Source: Streptomyces formicae
GTDB lineage: Bacteria > Actinomycetota > Actinomycetes > Streptomycetales > Streptomycetaceae
Length of the DNA: 64,000 nt
Assembly: GCF_022647665.1 (NCBI RefSeq)
Contig: NZ_CP071872.1
Span: 4,836,001 to 4,900,000 of the forward strand
Direction: 5' to 3'
Part shown: positions 54,683 to 63,394 of the stretch, in pieces
Numbering within the stretch: position 1 is the stretch's first letter
Layout: each line of letters begins with the position of its first letter
Made by a program: the position numbers and the translations under genes
Notes under the pieces: generated by a model
Seen by the model: the letters and a program-made list of their open reading frames with translations, nothing else
What the model was told of the DNA's origin: nothing
The model's database searches: none

Positions 54683-54939
54683 GTGAGTCTCCCTTGCCTC
54701 GCCACATGCGCCCCACGGCACGCGCCTAGGAACCCGAGTGCAAGGCCGGTCCAGACGCCCCACTGCCATGCACCCCCACGGTCAGAGACCGTCACGAAAA
54801 TGTAGGCAGCTGTCGCCCAGAAGGCACAAGCGACGATGTTCGCCCAGAACCGAGCACGTGGACTGAATTTCACTTTCTGGCCCCCACAGACATGCACCGT
54901 ACTGCCGATGGCAACCGGCACGGTAGAGGACTGAATCAA
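54682..54939 (-). CDS. Small membrane protein fragment, chimeric junction with isoamylase
   Basis: From TTG 54939 (or near), the reverse strand reads a 5'-end with two hydrophobic segments (NIVACAFWATAAYIFVTVSD and WTGLALGFLGACRGAHVA), then passes directly into antisense isoamylase and ends at 54538. Codon use here is less GC-rich at third positions than its neighbours (AAA, TTC, ATT appear), suggesting a foreign or plasmid origin. It is probably a partial gene. Family not recognised. The following 54940-55114 has no recognisable gene. Confidence 0.4.
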
Positions 54940-55114
54940 TCACGGTGCTACCCCATCAGGGGCAGCAACAGTTGGTGGACGCTCGCTGTCTCGACACCTG
55001 TACTCGACCCGGTCACTGGCCGACCTTCTTCCGATCGCTCGCAAAGGCGGGAGCGACACCGTCATCACCGCCGCAGCCGCAGCTGCCCTTGTCGCGGGAG
55101 GGCGGTGGGACTGT

Positions 55115-55336
55115 TCACAACCGTACGACGACGAGGACGGTGGCGTCGTCCGGGCCGTCGTCGGTGGGACGCACGTCGACGAGCAGGGCACTGGCCAGGC
55201 CCTCAAGGTCAAGGTCGCAATGGCGCGTGAGGCTGTCGATGAGACGCTCCAAGCCGGTGTCGATGTCTCCGCCGCGGCGTTCGATGAGTCCACCGGCATG
55301 GTCCGCAGCGACGACCCGGAGTACCGACCCGAGCAC
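55115..55336 (-). pseudogene. C-terminal fragment of a PP2C/SpoIIE-type phosphatase
   Basis: GGLIERRGGDIDTGLERLID, then SLTRHCDLDLEGLASALLVD and TDDGPDDATVLVVVRL is the end of an RsbU/SpoIIE-type Ser phosphatase, including the terminal DDATVLVVV motif with the metal-binding Asp pair. About 200 residues of the catalytic domain upstream are absent, cut off at about 55336. Confidence 0.65.
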
Positions 55337-55397
55337 CTTGCGGCCTCCGTCGGGGTCTGCGGTTGGTGGCTCTCCACCCCACCCATGTGGCGCAGTG

Positions 55398-55418
55398 CGT
55401 ACGCGGCCGCCGCGTACG
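55398..55418. promoter_or_regulatory. Inverted repeat upstream of arylsulfotransferase operon
   Basis: CGTACGCGG-CCG-CCGCGTACG, a perfect repeat with 9-bp arms, 117 bp before the arylsulfotransferase start. Good candidate operator for a TetR-like regulator, but no such gene is adjacent. Confidence 0.4.
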
Positions 55419-55534
55419 AATGGCCCACCGCACCGGCTTTCGGCAGGCGCATACGGGCGGTGATGTCTAGCGTCGCCAGAGGCGACAGCTCATGTGATCC
55501 GGGCAGAGGCGCAAGGGCCGTAAGGAGACGGGAA

Positions 55535-57205
55535 ATGGCGGAGCGACAACTGGGGGCTCGCAGTGCGAGAAGAAGACTGAGCCGCATTGCAGGGGTCTGC
55601 GTGATCGTCGCGGGGTTCGCCTTCATGAGCTGCCCGCCACCTGCCGCGGCGGGTCCGCGACCGGACCGGCCGCGCCTGTGCGCGACGGAGCCCGCGCCCC
55701 CGACCGGCAGTGCGACCACACCGCCGCCGATCACTTCGGGCAGCGACGTATGGAGCTTCGTCTCCGAGCCGGGTCTTCACCCCCAGCGGGTCACGGTGAC
55801 TGCGCACGAGCCCGGCACGGCTCGCGGGAAGATCTTCGTCGGCCCCTATGCCATCGGCGCCCCCGTGGTCGGGCAGACCGGGGCACTGATCTCCGACAAC
55901 TCCGGCGATCCGGTCTGGTTCCGTCCCCTGCCCTCCCCCGACCTCCAGAACGCGGACTTCAAAGTTCAGACCTATCACCACCCCAGGACCGGGAAAACGC
56001 AGCCGGTGTTGACCTGGTGGCAGGGGTCGATCGCCATTCCGCCCACGTACACGAACCTGCCGGGTGGCGCTCCTGAGCCGGGCGGCTGCTACTACATCTA
56101 CGACAATCACTACCGCCTCCTCAAGACGGTCTTCGCACATCACGGCTTCTATCCGGACGAGCACGAGTTCCTGCTGACCCGCCGAGGGACCGCGCTGTTC
56201 ATCGCCACCAAGCCGGTGCCCATGGATCTCACCCCCTACGGGGGGCCGAAGGACGGAGCCATCCTGGACAGCGAGATCCAGGAAGTCGACCTGGAAACAG
56301 GGAAGCTCGTCTTCTCATGGGACCTGCTCGACCACCTGGACCCCGCCGAGTCCGAGGTGTCGGCCTCCGACGCGGCGACGTCAGGCGGGGTCTGGGACGC
56401 CTTCCACCTGAACTCGATCGACGAGGGCCCCCGCGGGGAGCTACTGATCTCGCTCCGGAACTTCTGGGCGATCTACGACATCTCCAGGAGGACTGGACAG
56501 ATCCGCTGGCAACTCGGCGGCAAGGAGAGCGACTTCACCTTCAGCCCCGACGCGGACTTCTACTGGCAGCACGACGCACGATTCGGGCCGGACGGCAAGA
56601 TCAGCCTGTTCGACGACGGCTGTTGCAACCAGCCGGACGGCACTCCGGAACAGGAGTCCCACGGCCTGGTCCTGGACCTGGACTTCGACGACCGCCGCGC
56701 GACCGCTGCGCGGACCTACTACCACCAGCCACCGCTGTTCTCGGCGTCCCAAGGGAACACCCAGACCCTTTCCAACGGCAACAAGTTCATCGGGTGGGGC
56801 CAGAGCTCGTACTACTCGGAGTACGCCAACGCGGGCAATACGGAGGGCAACGGCTCGGAGAACCTGCTCTACGACGCGAAGCTGCCAGGCTCGAACATCT
56901 CGTACCGGGCCTTCCGGAACAAGTGGGTCGGCAAACCCTACTATCCGCCGAGCGCAGCGGCGAAGACCGAGAACGGGCACAGTGTCGTCTACGCCTCCTG
57001 GAACGGTTCGACTCAGACAAGAGCATGGCGCGTGCTCGCAGGACCGGATCCCGACTCCCTGTCGGTGGTCGAGCGGCACGCCGAACGGACCGGGTTCGAG
57101 ACAGCGATCCCGACGGACGATCCAGGACCGTACTTCCAGGTCAAGGCGTTGGACAAAGAGGGACGCGTCCTCAAGTCCTCCGACATCGTGACCCTGGCCC
57201 ACTGA
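55535..57205 (+). CDS. Arylsulfotransferase-family (ASST) secreted or lipid-anchored protein
   Basis: 556 residues from ATG 55535 (AAGGAG upstream). An N-terminal hydrophobic stretch (IAGVCVIVAGFAFMSC) ends in Cys after a weak lipobox-like segment. The rest is a beta-propeller: VWSFVSEPGLHPQRVTVTAH, VLTWWQGSIAIPPTYTNLPG, YPDEHEFLLTRRGTALFIAT, FHLNSIDEGPRGELLISLRN, ISRRTGQIRWQLGGKESDFT and FYWQHDARFGPDGKISLFDD. This is the Arylsulfotran_2 (eukaryote/actinobacterial) branch of ASST; the His of HLNS and QHDA parallel the conserved histidines. Aryl-sulfate transfer is the family activity, but many members are unassigned. First gene of a three-gene operon. Confidence 0.85.
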   Translation: MAERQLGARSARRRLSRIAGVCVIVAGFAFMSCPPPAAAGPRPDRPRLCATEPAPPTGSATTPPPITSGSDVWSFVSEPGLHPQRVTVTAHEPGTARGKIFVGPYAIGAPVVGQTGALISDNSGDPVWFRPLPSPDLQNADFKVQTYHHPRTGKTQPVLTWWQGSIAIPPTYTNLPGGAPEPGGCYYIYDNHYRLLKTVFAHHGFYPDEHEFLLTRRGTALFIATKPVPMDLTPYGGPKDGAILDSEIQEVDLETGKLVFSWDLLDHLDPAESEVSASDAATSGGVWDAFHLNSIDEGPRGELLISLRNFWAIYDISRRTGQIRWQLGGKESDFTFSPDADFYWQHDARFGPDGKISLFDDGCCNQPDGTPEQESHGLVLDLDFDDRRATAARTYYHQPPLFSASQGNTQTLSNGNKFIGWGQSSYYSEYANAGNTEGNGSENLLYDAKLPGSNISYRAFRNKWVGKPYYPPSAAAKTENGHSVVYASWNGSTQTRAWRVLAGPDPDSLSVVERHAERTGFETAIPTDDPGPYFQVKALDKEGRVLKSSDIVTLAH

Positions 57206-57215
57206 AAGCCGGCCC

Positions 57216-58067
57216 ATGACAGAGCCACGTCCCGATCCCGGCCGCCGGACCCACCTGGGAATGCGGCCCGGCGATCTCGACGGCAAGTGGTACGCGAAAT
57301 ACTGGAATCCGGTGATGGCACCGCTTCCGGAGCACGTCATGGAGGCCATCGGTATCGGTCCGCAGGCGCCCCCCTTGTGTCTGAACCTGGACGACGCAGG
57401 AACGCTGAGCGAGACCGGATATCGGGAGTTCGAGAACGGATACAGCCTCTTCGACGACGGCTCCATGCACATCGCCACACTGACGCGTATGCCGAGCGTG
57501 TCACCGGACATGGTGGACTGGTGGTTCTGGTGGCACGCCATGGAGACCGAGCGGTACAAGCTGTGGTACCCACGTGCCCACCTGTACGCGGAATGGTCCG
57601 GTGGAGCGAGGAACCAGAGCGCTCCCTACCGCGAGAGGTACATCGGCGGCACATCGTTCGTGGATGAGTACGTCGGCAATGTGCTCGGCCGGCTCGCAAT
57701 TCGTTTTGTCCGTCCCAGCAGTCTGGGATTCAGCGAGGACAGGCTCAATCCGGACGAGGCGACCGTGATCTGCGGCAGAGTGGGATTCTCCGATGTCCCG
57801 CTTGACTGGGGCCATCTGATCCATTACGTGCGCCGGGTGAACGGTGGCGCCGAGATGCGTTCACGCTTCTGGATGGGCGGGAAGTACGTCGCCCCTCGTG
57901 GAGAGGCGTCTCGGACCGGTGAGCTCGAAGCGGTCGCGGACGGTGTCACGCATCTGGCAGACGGGCAGGCCCGCGCCATGGTCGTGCACTGCTCGCGGGA
58001 GATGAACCATCTCGCCGCGTTTCTCCCGGACATCTTCAACGAGTTCACACGCAGCGAACAGGTGTGA
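57216..58067 (+). CDS. PhlG-like (2,4-diacetylphloroglucinol hydrolase family) protein
   Basis: 283 residues, 10 bp after the previous stop codon. The sequence has the DAPG-hydrolase pattern DMVDWWFWWHAMETERYKLW followed by PRAHLYAEW, which carries the zinc-binding His and Glu residues, and later GGAEMRSRFWMGGKYV and AMVVHCSREMNHLAAFLPDI with His/Glu-rich zinc-ligand-like residues. PhlG cleaves a C-C bond of acylated phenols. No signal peptide. The substrate here is unknown; a monoacyl phenol or a related polyketide is the natural guess. Confidence 0.75.
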   Translation: MTEPRPDPGRRTHLGMRPGDLDGKWYAKYWNPVMAPLPEHVMEAIGIGPQAPPLCLNLDDAGTLSETGYREFENGYSLFDDGSMHIATLTRMPSVSPDMVDWWFWWHAMETERYKLWYPRAHLYAEWSGGARNQSAPYRERYIGGTSFVDEYVGNVLGRLAIRFVRPSSLGFSEDRLNPDEATVICGRVGFSDVPLDWGHLIHYVRRVNGGAEMRSRFWMGGKYVAPRGEASRTGELEAVADGVTHLADGQARAMVVHCSREMNHLAAFLPDIFNEFTRSEQV

Positions 58068-58139
58068 ACAACCCGGACGTCCCGCCCGGGAATCCGGGCG
58101 ACGGGCGCCGTGCGGGAACACCCAGTGAAGGGAGCGGAC

Positions 58140-59540
58140 ATGGCGAACCACATCGAGGGCAGGGTGCTGCGGCGCGGTGACTACCGCTATGAGAGCCTGC
58201 GCCGTGACGCATGCTGGCACGCGGGAGTCCCGGACCGCTACCCCGAGGTGATCGTGCTGGCGAACAATGAGGACGACGTCGTCGGAGCAGTGAAACTGGC
58301 CGGGGAAGAAGACCTGCAGATCGCGGTGCGTTCCGGCGGCCACAGCTGGTCCGGGTCACACCTGCGCGACGGCACCGTGCTGATCGACCTCTCCAACCTG
58401 CGCCACGTGACCGTCGACAAGGAAGCGATGACCGGCACCGCCCAGCCCGGCATCAAAGGGTCCGAGCTCAACTCGATGCTGGCGGAGAAGGACCTGTTCT
58501 TCCCCACGGGGCACTGCACGGGCGTCTCCATCGGCGGATACCTACTGCAGGGCGGATTCGCCTGGGCCGGGCGCGACTACGGACCGGCATGCATGTCGGT
58601 CACCGCGATCGACGCGGTCACCAGCGACGGCGAGCGCATCCACGCCGACGAGACCCGGAACGCCGACCTGCTCTGGGCCGCCCGAGGCGCAGGCCCCGGC
58701 TTCTTCGCCGTCGTCACCCGGTTCCACGTCAAGCTCTACCCGCGCAAGCGGATCACGATGAACAGCGGATACTTCTGGCCCGCCTCGGCCGCGCGCGACG
58801 TCTACGGGTTCGTGCACGAGATCGGCCGTCAGACGCCCACAGAGATCAATCTCATGTGCAACCGCGACCCGATGACGAACGACGAGCCACTCATCTCCCT
58901 CAACGCCACCGCCTTCACCGACACCGAGGAGGAGGCCAGAGAGCAGCTGTCGGTCTTCGAGTCCTGCCCGGCACACGCTCACGTGCTCACCACACGGCTC
59001 AACGAGGTGACGGACACTGCCACCCTGAGCCGGCTCGGCACCGATCCGCACTACGACGAGACCAAGCACTATCTGGCCGACAACATGTGGACCCACGCCG
59101 CCTTCGACGACCTCTGGCCCAACTTCGAGGCCATGCTCAAGACCTGGCCTCCGGCCCCATCGCACATGGTGTTGTACAACTGGGGCGGACACGAGGGACA
59201 GCCCGAACGCCCACCGATGGCCTTCTCGGTGGAGGACGAGCTGTACTACGGGCTGTACGCGGCCTGGTCCGATCCAGCCGACGACCGGAAGTACACGGAC
59301 TGGGTGACCAACCACATGCGAGCCTGGGAGCCGTACGCCAGCGGCATCCAGTTGGCCGACGAGAACCTGGTCAACCGCCCCTACCGTTTCGTGAGCGACG
59401 AGAACCTCCGGCGCCTCGACGACCTCCGCGCCACATGGGATCCCCATGGGCTCTTCGTCTCCTGGCTCGGCGGCCCCAAGCCAGGCGCCGACGCCGCGGG
59501 AGTGTCCGGAATGCGCCGGAAACGTACCGTAGACCCGTGA
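58140..59540 (+). CDS. FAD-dependent oxidoreductase of the berberine-bridge/HMFO type (FAD_binding_4 + BBE)
   Basis: 466 residues from ATG 58140, with GAAGGGAGCGGAC upstream. AVRSGGHSWSG contains the His for 8-alpha-histidyl FAD, and TGHCTGVSIGGYLLQGGFAW contains a Cys at the place of 6-S-cysteinyl FAD, so bicovalent flavin is likely. A central substrate domain (VHEIGRQTPTEINLMC, FDDLWPNFEAMLKTWPPAP) and the C-terminal BBE motif (NRPYRFVSDENLRRLDDLRA, then WDPHGLF) follow. Relatives oxidise sugars, alcohols or phenolic/alkaloid rings with O2. It is 72 bp after the PhlG-like gene and probably in the same operon. Confidence 0.93.
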   Translation: MANHIEGRVLRRGDYRYESLRRDACWHAGVPDRYPEVIVLANNEDDVVGAVKLAGEEDLQIAVRSGGHSWSGSHLRDGTVLIDLSNLRHVTVDKEAMTGTAQPGIKGSELNSMLAEKDLFFPTGHCTGVSIGGYLLQGGFAWAGRDYGPACMSVTAIDAVTSDGERIHADETRNADLLWAARGAGPGFFAVVTRFHVKLYPRKRITMNSGYFWPASAARDVYGFVHEIGRQTPTEINLMCNRDPMTNDEPLISLNATAFTDTEEEAREQLSVFESCPAHAHVLTTRLNEVTDTATLSRLGTDPHYDETKHYLADNMWTHAAFDDLWPNFEAMLKTWPPAPSHMVLYNWGGHEGQPERPPMAFSVEDELYYGLYAAWSDPADDRKYTDWVTNHMRAWEPYASGIQLADENLVNRPYRFVSDENLRRLDDLRATWDPHGLFVSWLGGPKPGADAAGVSGMRRKRTVDP

Positions 59541-59548
59541 CGGCCGAC

Positions 59549-60254
59549 TCACTTCCTCTTCGTCACCGCGGCGATCCGGTCGGCATACCTGCGGTACACC
59601 TTGCGTCCGGCTGGGGCGGAGCCGTCGTCGGCGCGGGCGGCGCACTGCTTCAGCGTGGCCTGGCGGAGCGCGAGCAGGGCAGTGATGCGCACCGAGTAGC
59701 CCCGCCCGCGGCGGATGCTCCTGCCACCGCGCAGCGCTTCGCTGATCTTGGCAACCTTGACGGCCTTGAAGTGCTCGGCGAGTAGGCCAGGCACGTCGAT
59801 GGCGTGCAGTTCCTCGGGCGCGGCCACCTCCTCCTCGACGTCGGCGGCCACGCCGTCGAGTTCCTCCAGGACGTCTCCGACGTCGCGGGCGCCGGCCGCG
59901 TCGAGCACCCAGCGCATGGTCCTGGACGCGACGCTGTACTGCCGGGCGAGTGCCCTCACCGCGGCGCCCTTGGCGTACGCGTCGACGACGTCGGCCGCAT
60001 TGTTCCCGTTCGAGCGCGGCCGGGCGCCCCAGTGTCTTGCCCGCGGCCTCGGCGGCGACGCCTTCCTTCGTGTTCTCCGAGATCATGTCGCGCTGGAACT
60101 CCAGGACCCCGGCGAGCATCGTGACGAACAGCTTGGTCTGCGGGTCGTCGGCCGCGAGATCGAAGCCGGACCATGCGCCGGTCGCGATGCGCAGGCCGAG
60201 CGGCGTGGGCCCGCTGTGAGGGGGTTCGAGGACACTCTCCCGACGGGAGCGCAC
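59549..60254 (-). pseudogene. Serine recombinase/resolvase, 5'-truncated and frameshifted
   Basis: The upstream frame has GLRIATGAWSGFDLAADDPQ and MLAGVLEFQRDMISENTKEG with AGKTLGRPAALE, the back half of a resolvase catalytic domain; the catalytic-Ser part is missing. A shift near 59990 leads to another frame with ALARQYSVASRTMRWVLDAA (HTH) and a C-terminal tail, GYSVRITALLALRQATLKQC, to TGA 59549. Stands immediately after the flavin-oxidase gene (convergent). Confidence 0.72.
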
Positions 60255-60275
60255 GTGTGCGCGATGCGGCCATGA

Positions 60276-60473
60276 TCAGGTGAGTGCCACTGCGAGAAAC
60301 GCGGACGCCACCGTGACCGCTGCCGCCGCGAGTATGGCCGTGCGACCGCGTTCTGACCACGCGGTCATTCCCCGCCGCGAGGTGGGTGCTGGTGACGGCG
60401 GCTCGTCGACTGCGCCGGTGGGATGCCCCAGGCCGCATACTGTGCAGCGGCACCGGGCGGGCGAGTCGGCCAT
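60276..60473 (-). CDS. Small predicted membrane peptide
   Basis: 65 residues from ATG 60473: a cysteine cluster (CRCTVCG) near the N terminus, a Pro/Ser-rich linker and a C-terminal hydrophobic helix (TAILAAAAVTVASAFLAVAL). No strong ribosome-binding site; no known family. Could be a real small membrane protein or chance. The 60474-60698 stretch upstream has no other gene. Confidence 0.35.
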   Translation of the reverse strand: MADSPARCRCTVCGLGHPTGAVDEPPSPAPTSRRGMTAWSERGRTAILAAAAVTVASAFLAVALT

Positions 60474-60698
60474 CAACCAGTAGGCACCAGCAACGCGGCC
60501 GGGAGACCGGGCACCCGCGTATCGCCCTCAGTCGATTCCATGCCTCGGGCAACGATGCCAGCCCCGGGGAGAAACGGTCCGCGTCCACCCGGTGGCCCTT
60601 CCCTCCCCTACCGGGGCACGCACTGCCCAGAAAGGGTGGGGGAACAGAAGAACGCTGGCTTGGGCCAGGCTGGGCTGCGGCGGATATTGTGTAAAGAA

Positions 60699-60788
60699 CG
60701 CGTCAAGAGACGCGGGGTGTGCCGGGAAGTCTGGTCGGCGTCGAAGGGTCCGTGTGACCGCGCATCGATACCCCGGGAGGTTTCCCGG
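60699..60788 (+). promoter_or_regulatory. Structured 5' leader of nhaA, candidate cation riboswitch
   Basis: Three hairpins in series: CGCGTC-AAGA-GACGCG (60699-60714), GCCG...CGGC around GGGAAGTCTGGT (60721-60739) and GGTC-CGTGT-GACC (60747-60759), then CCGGGA-GGTT-TCCCGG (60773-60788), whose stem and loop contain the ribosome-binding site GGGAGG and end at the ATG. The same CCGGGA also occurs at 60722-60727, so the TCCCGG strand has two possible partners. This looks like an RNA switch that hides or frees the start site; nhaA-I-type leaders of this kind are known before nhaA genes. Confidence 0.5.
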
Positions 60789-62108
60789 ATGTGTGCCGCC
60801 CCGCGTGAGCGTTCCGTCTTTCTCGGGTTGCTGCCCTGGCCGGAGCGTGTGCAGGTGGCCCGGGCCCTGCGCACCGAGACGGTCGGTGGGCTGGTGCTGC
60901 TGGCGGCAGCCATGGTGGCACTGGCATGGGCGAACACCCCATGGAGCGGAGCGTATGAACACGTACGCGACTTCCGCTTCGGTATATCTACGCTCGGCCT
61001 GGAACTGTCCGTAGGGCACTGGACCGCCGATGGACTGCTGACCATCTTCTTCTTGGTCGCCGGGATCGAGCTGAAGCGCGAGCTGGTGGTCGGCGAACTT
61101 CGCCCCCCGGCCGCAGCGGCCCTGCCCGTGGTCGCCGCCGTGTGCGGCATGGCGGTCCCCGCCGCCCTCTACCTGGCCACCACCACACTCGGGTCAGGTA
61201 GCGCCGAGGGCTGGGCGGTGCCGATGGCCACCGACGTTGCCTTCGCGCTTGCCGTCCTGGCGGTGCTCAGCACGCACCTGCCTTCCGCCCTGCGGGCCTT
61301 CCTGCTGACCCTGGCGGTGGTCGACGACCTGGGCGCGATCCTGGTGATAGCCGTCTTCTTCACCGCCGACCTGAACCCTGCCGCGCTCGGCGGTGCGCTG
61401 GCCGGGCTCGTCGTCTTCTACCTGCTTCAGCGGTACCGGGTGCGCGGCTGGTGGTGGTACGTCCCGCTGGGGGTGACGATCTGGGCGCTGATGTACAACG
61501 GCGGGGTACATGCCACAGTGGCCGGTGTGGCGATGGGCCTGATCCTGCGTACCACCCGAGATGCGGGTGAGGAGGCGTCGCCGGCGGAGCGGGCGGAACA
61601 TCTGCTGCGGCCGGTCTCGGCCGGTGTGACGGTGCCGCTGTTCGCCCTGTTTGCCGCCGGGGTGAGCGTTTCGGCTGCGGCACTCGGCGAGGTGTTCACC
61701 CGTCCGGAGCCGCTGGGTGTTGTGCTCGGTCTGGTCGTCGGCAAGACGGTGGGGATCTTCGCCGGCGCCTACCTGGCGGCCCGCTTCACGAAGGCCCGTC
61801 TCAATCCGGATCTGGCCTGGGCAGACGTGCTGGCCCTGGCGGTGCTGGCCGGGATCGGCTTCACCGTGGCCCTGCTGATCGGCGAGATCGCCTTCCCTGA
61901 CCCGGTGGACGCCGAACACGTCAAGGCCGCCGTGCTGCTCGGTTCACTCATTGCAGCGGCCGTGGCCGCACTGCTGATCAAGCGCCGCAACGGGATCTAC
62001 CGCCGCCTGTGGGAGGCCGAGACGCGGGATGAGGACGCCGATGGCGTCCCCGACGTCTATCACCAGCAGACCAGCCCCGGGCGCGGCAGCGCCGCGGGCG
62101 AAAGCTGA
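60789..62108 (+). CDS. nhaA: Na+/H+ antiporter NhaA
   Basis: 439 residues from ATG 60789. About eleven hydrophobic segments; key motifs are LLTIFFLVAGIELKRELVVG, the ion-binding aspartates in AVPMATDVAFALAVLAVLST and TLAVVDDLGAILVIAVFF, and GIGFTVALLIGEIAFPDP near the end, followed by a hydrophilic DxDxDGVPDVY tail, resembling a Ca-binding thrombospondin-type-3 repeat. NhaA exchanges Na+ or Li+ for 2 H+ across the membrane at alkaline pH. It lies behind the structured leader described above and is intact. Confidence 0.95.
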   Translation: MCAAPRERSVFLGLLPWPERVQVARALRTETVGGLVLLAAAMVALAWANTPWSGAYEHVRDFRFGISTLGLELSVGHWTADGLLTIFFLVAGIELKRELVVGELRPPAAAALPVVAAVCGMAVPAALYLATTTLGSGSAEGWAVPMATDVAFALAVLAVLSTHLPSALRAFLLTLAVVDDLGAILVIAVFFTADLNPAALGGALAGLVVFYLLQRYRVRGWWWYVPLGVTIWALMYNGGVHATVAGVAMGLILRTTRDAGEEASPAERAEHLLRPVSAGVTVPLFALFAAGVSVSAAALGEVFTRPEPLGVVLGLVVGKTVGIFAGAYLAARFTKARLNPDLAWADVLALAVLAGIGFTVALLIGEIAFPDPVDAEHVKAAVLLGSLIAAAVAALLIKRRNGIYRRLWEAETRDEDADGVPDVYHQQTSPGRGSAAGES

Positions 62109-62119
62109 GGAGGACGGTC

Positions 62120-62490
62120 ATGCGCGCACGGGATCTAGCCGAGCCCTACCCCCTTCGTGACCACGGACGACGACGCGATGGACGCGGCCCGGATGTTGGC
62201 GGTGCAGTCGCTACCCGCTACTGGTCCTCGGCACCCCGGCTCCCAGCTCATCCGGCAGCTCATCCCCGCGTACATGACGAAGCCCTGCCACTCACCGCCG
62301 CACTGAGCGAACGGCACGGCCCGGGACTCGTGGAACAGCTGGCAGGGCTCACTGTCGCCGCATGGGCACCGCGCCGTTTGTACCCGCCGCCCGGGGTGGG
62401 TCGGACGCGCACCCGATAGAGGCCGCGGTGTTCACGGCCCGCACCCGCAGTCCCATGGTCGCCGTCATTGAACACGACGGGGCGCCGCCC
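62120..62490 (+). pseudogene. CBS-domain protein, frameshifted and interrupted by an IS element
   Basis: ATG 62120 is 12 bp after nhaA with GAGGAGG upstream. The family start is RARDLAEPYPFVTTDDDAMD; here a run of five C (62149-62153, four expected) shifts the frame after EPYP, another frame gives FVTTDDDAMDAARMLAVQSL and PGSQLIRQLIPAYM, and after more shifts ARTRSPMVAVIEHDGA marks the last CBS strand, where a transposase fragment begins. Several lesions, not functional. Confidence 0.6.
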
Positions 62491-62529
62491 GTCTCATGCA
62501 GTCTCGGCGCTTTCGGCGGAGCGGGGAAC

Positions 62530-63394
62530 CGTTGACTGCACCACTACGCGCCCCGACGGCCTGGGTGATCGACGACGTGTCGCTGCCCAGGACGGCCGGA
62601 TGTCGGTGGCCGTGGCCCCGCAGTACTGCGGGGCCCTGGGCAAACGCGCCAACTGCCAGGTCGCGGTCAGCGTCCACGCCGCCACCGACACCGCTTCCTG
62701 CCCCCTGCAGTGGAGGCTGTTTCTGCCCCAGGAGTGGTCGGCGGACACCGGCCGCAGAGCCGTCACCCGCATCCCGCCCGAGGCCGGCCACCGCGAGAAG
62801 TGGCGGCTGGCTCTGGACATGCTCGACACCCTGGCCGGCTGGGGCATGAGCCCGCCGGCCGTAGTGGCCGACGCCGCCTACCGCACCAACGCCCACCTGC
62901 GGACCGGCCTGGCCCAGCGGGGAATCGACTACGTGCTCGCCGTCCGTGGCGACGTGAGTGCCCACCCGTTCGACGCGGAGCCTGTGACCCCGGACCGCAA
63001 GGGCACCGTCGGCTGCGTGCCCCAGCCCCGCTACCGCCGCCGGGCCCCGTCGGTGGCGGCCCTGGCGGCTGATCTCGGGCAGGAAGCGTTCACCTCCGTC
63101 ACCTGGCGGCAGGGCTCACGCGGCGCGTTACGTTCCCGATTCGCCGCTGTGCGTGTCCGCCCGGCCGGCACTGCCGTCGAGCGTCCCATCCGCCAGGCCG
63201 CCTCGGCCGGACAGGGCTGGTGGGACGGGGTGCTGCCCTACTGCTGGCTGCTGGCCGAGTGGCCCGAGGAGGCCGAAACTCCCACCGACTACTGGCTGTC
63301 CAGCCTGCCTGCCGACACCCCGATCGCCGAGCTGGTGCGTCTGGCCAAGGTCCGCTGGCGCATCGAACACGACTACCGCGAACTCAAGCACGGC
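62530..63394 (+). mobile_element. IS701-family transposase remnant, truncated at both ends
   Basis: AWVIDDVSLP (catalytic Asp area) in one frame continues, after a shift at about 62590, with SVAVAPQYCGALGKRANCQV, AVVADAAYRTNAHLRTGLAQ (second Asp) and LVRLAKVRWRIEHDYRELKH (YREL with catalytic Glu), typical of IS701 DDE transposases. About 100 N-terminal residues are missing, and homology stops at ELKHGL (63394), where a second IS begins. Confidence 0.72.
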
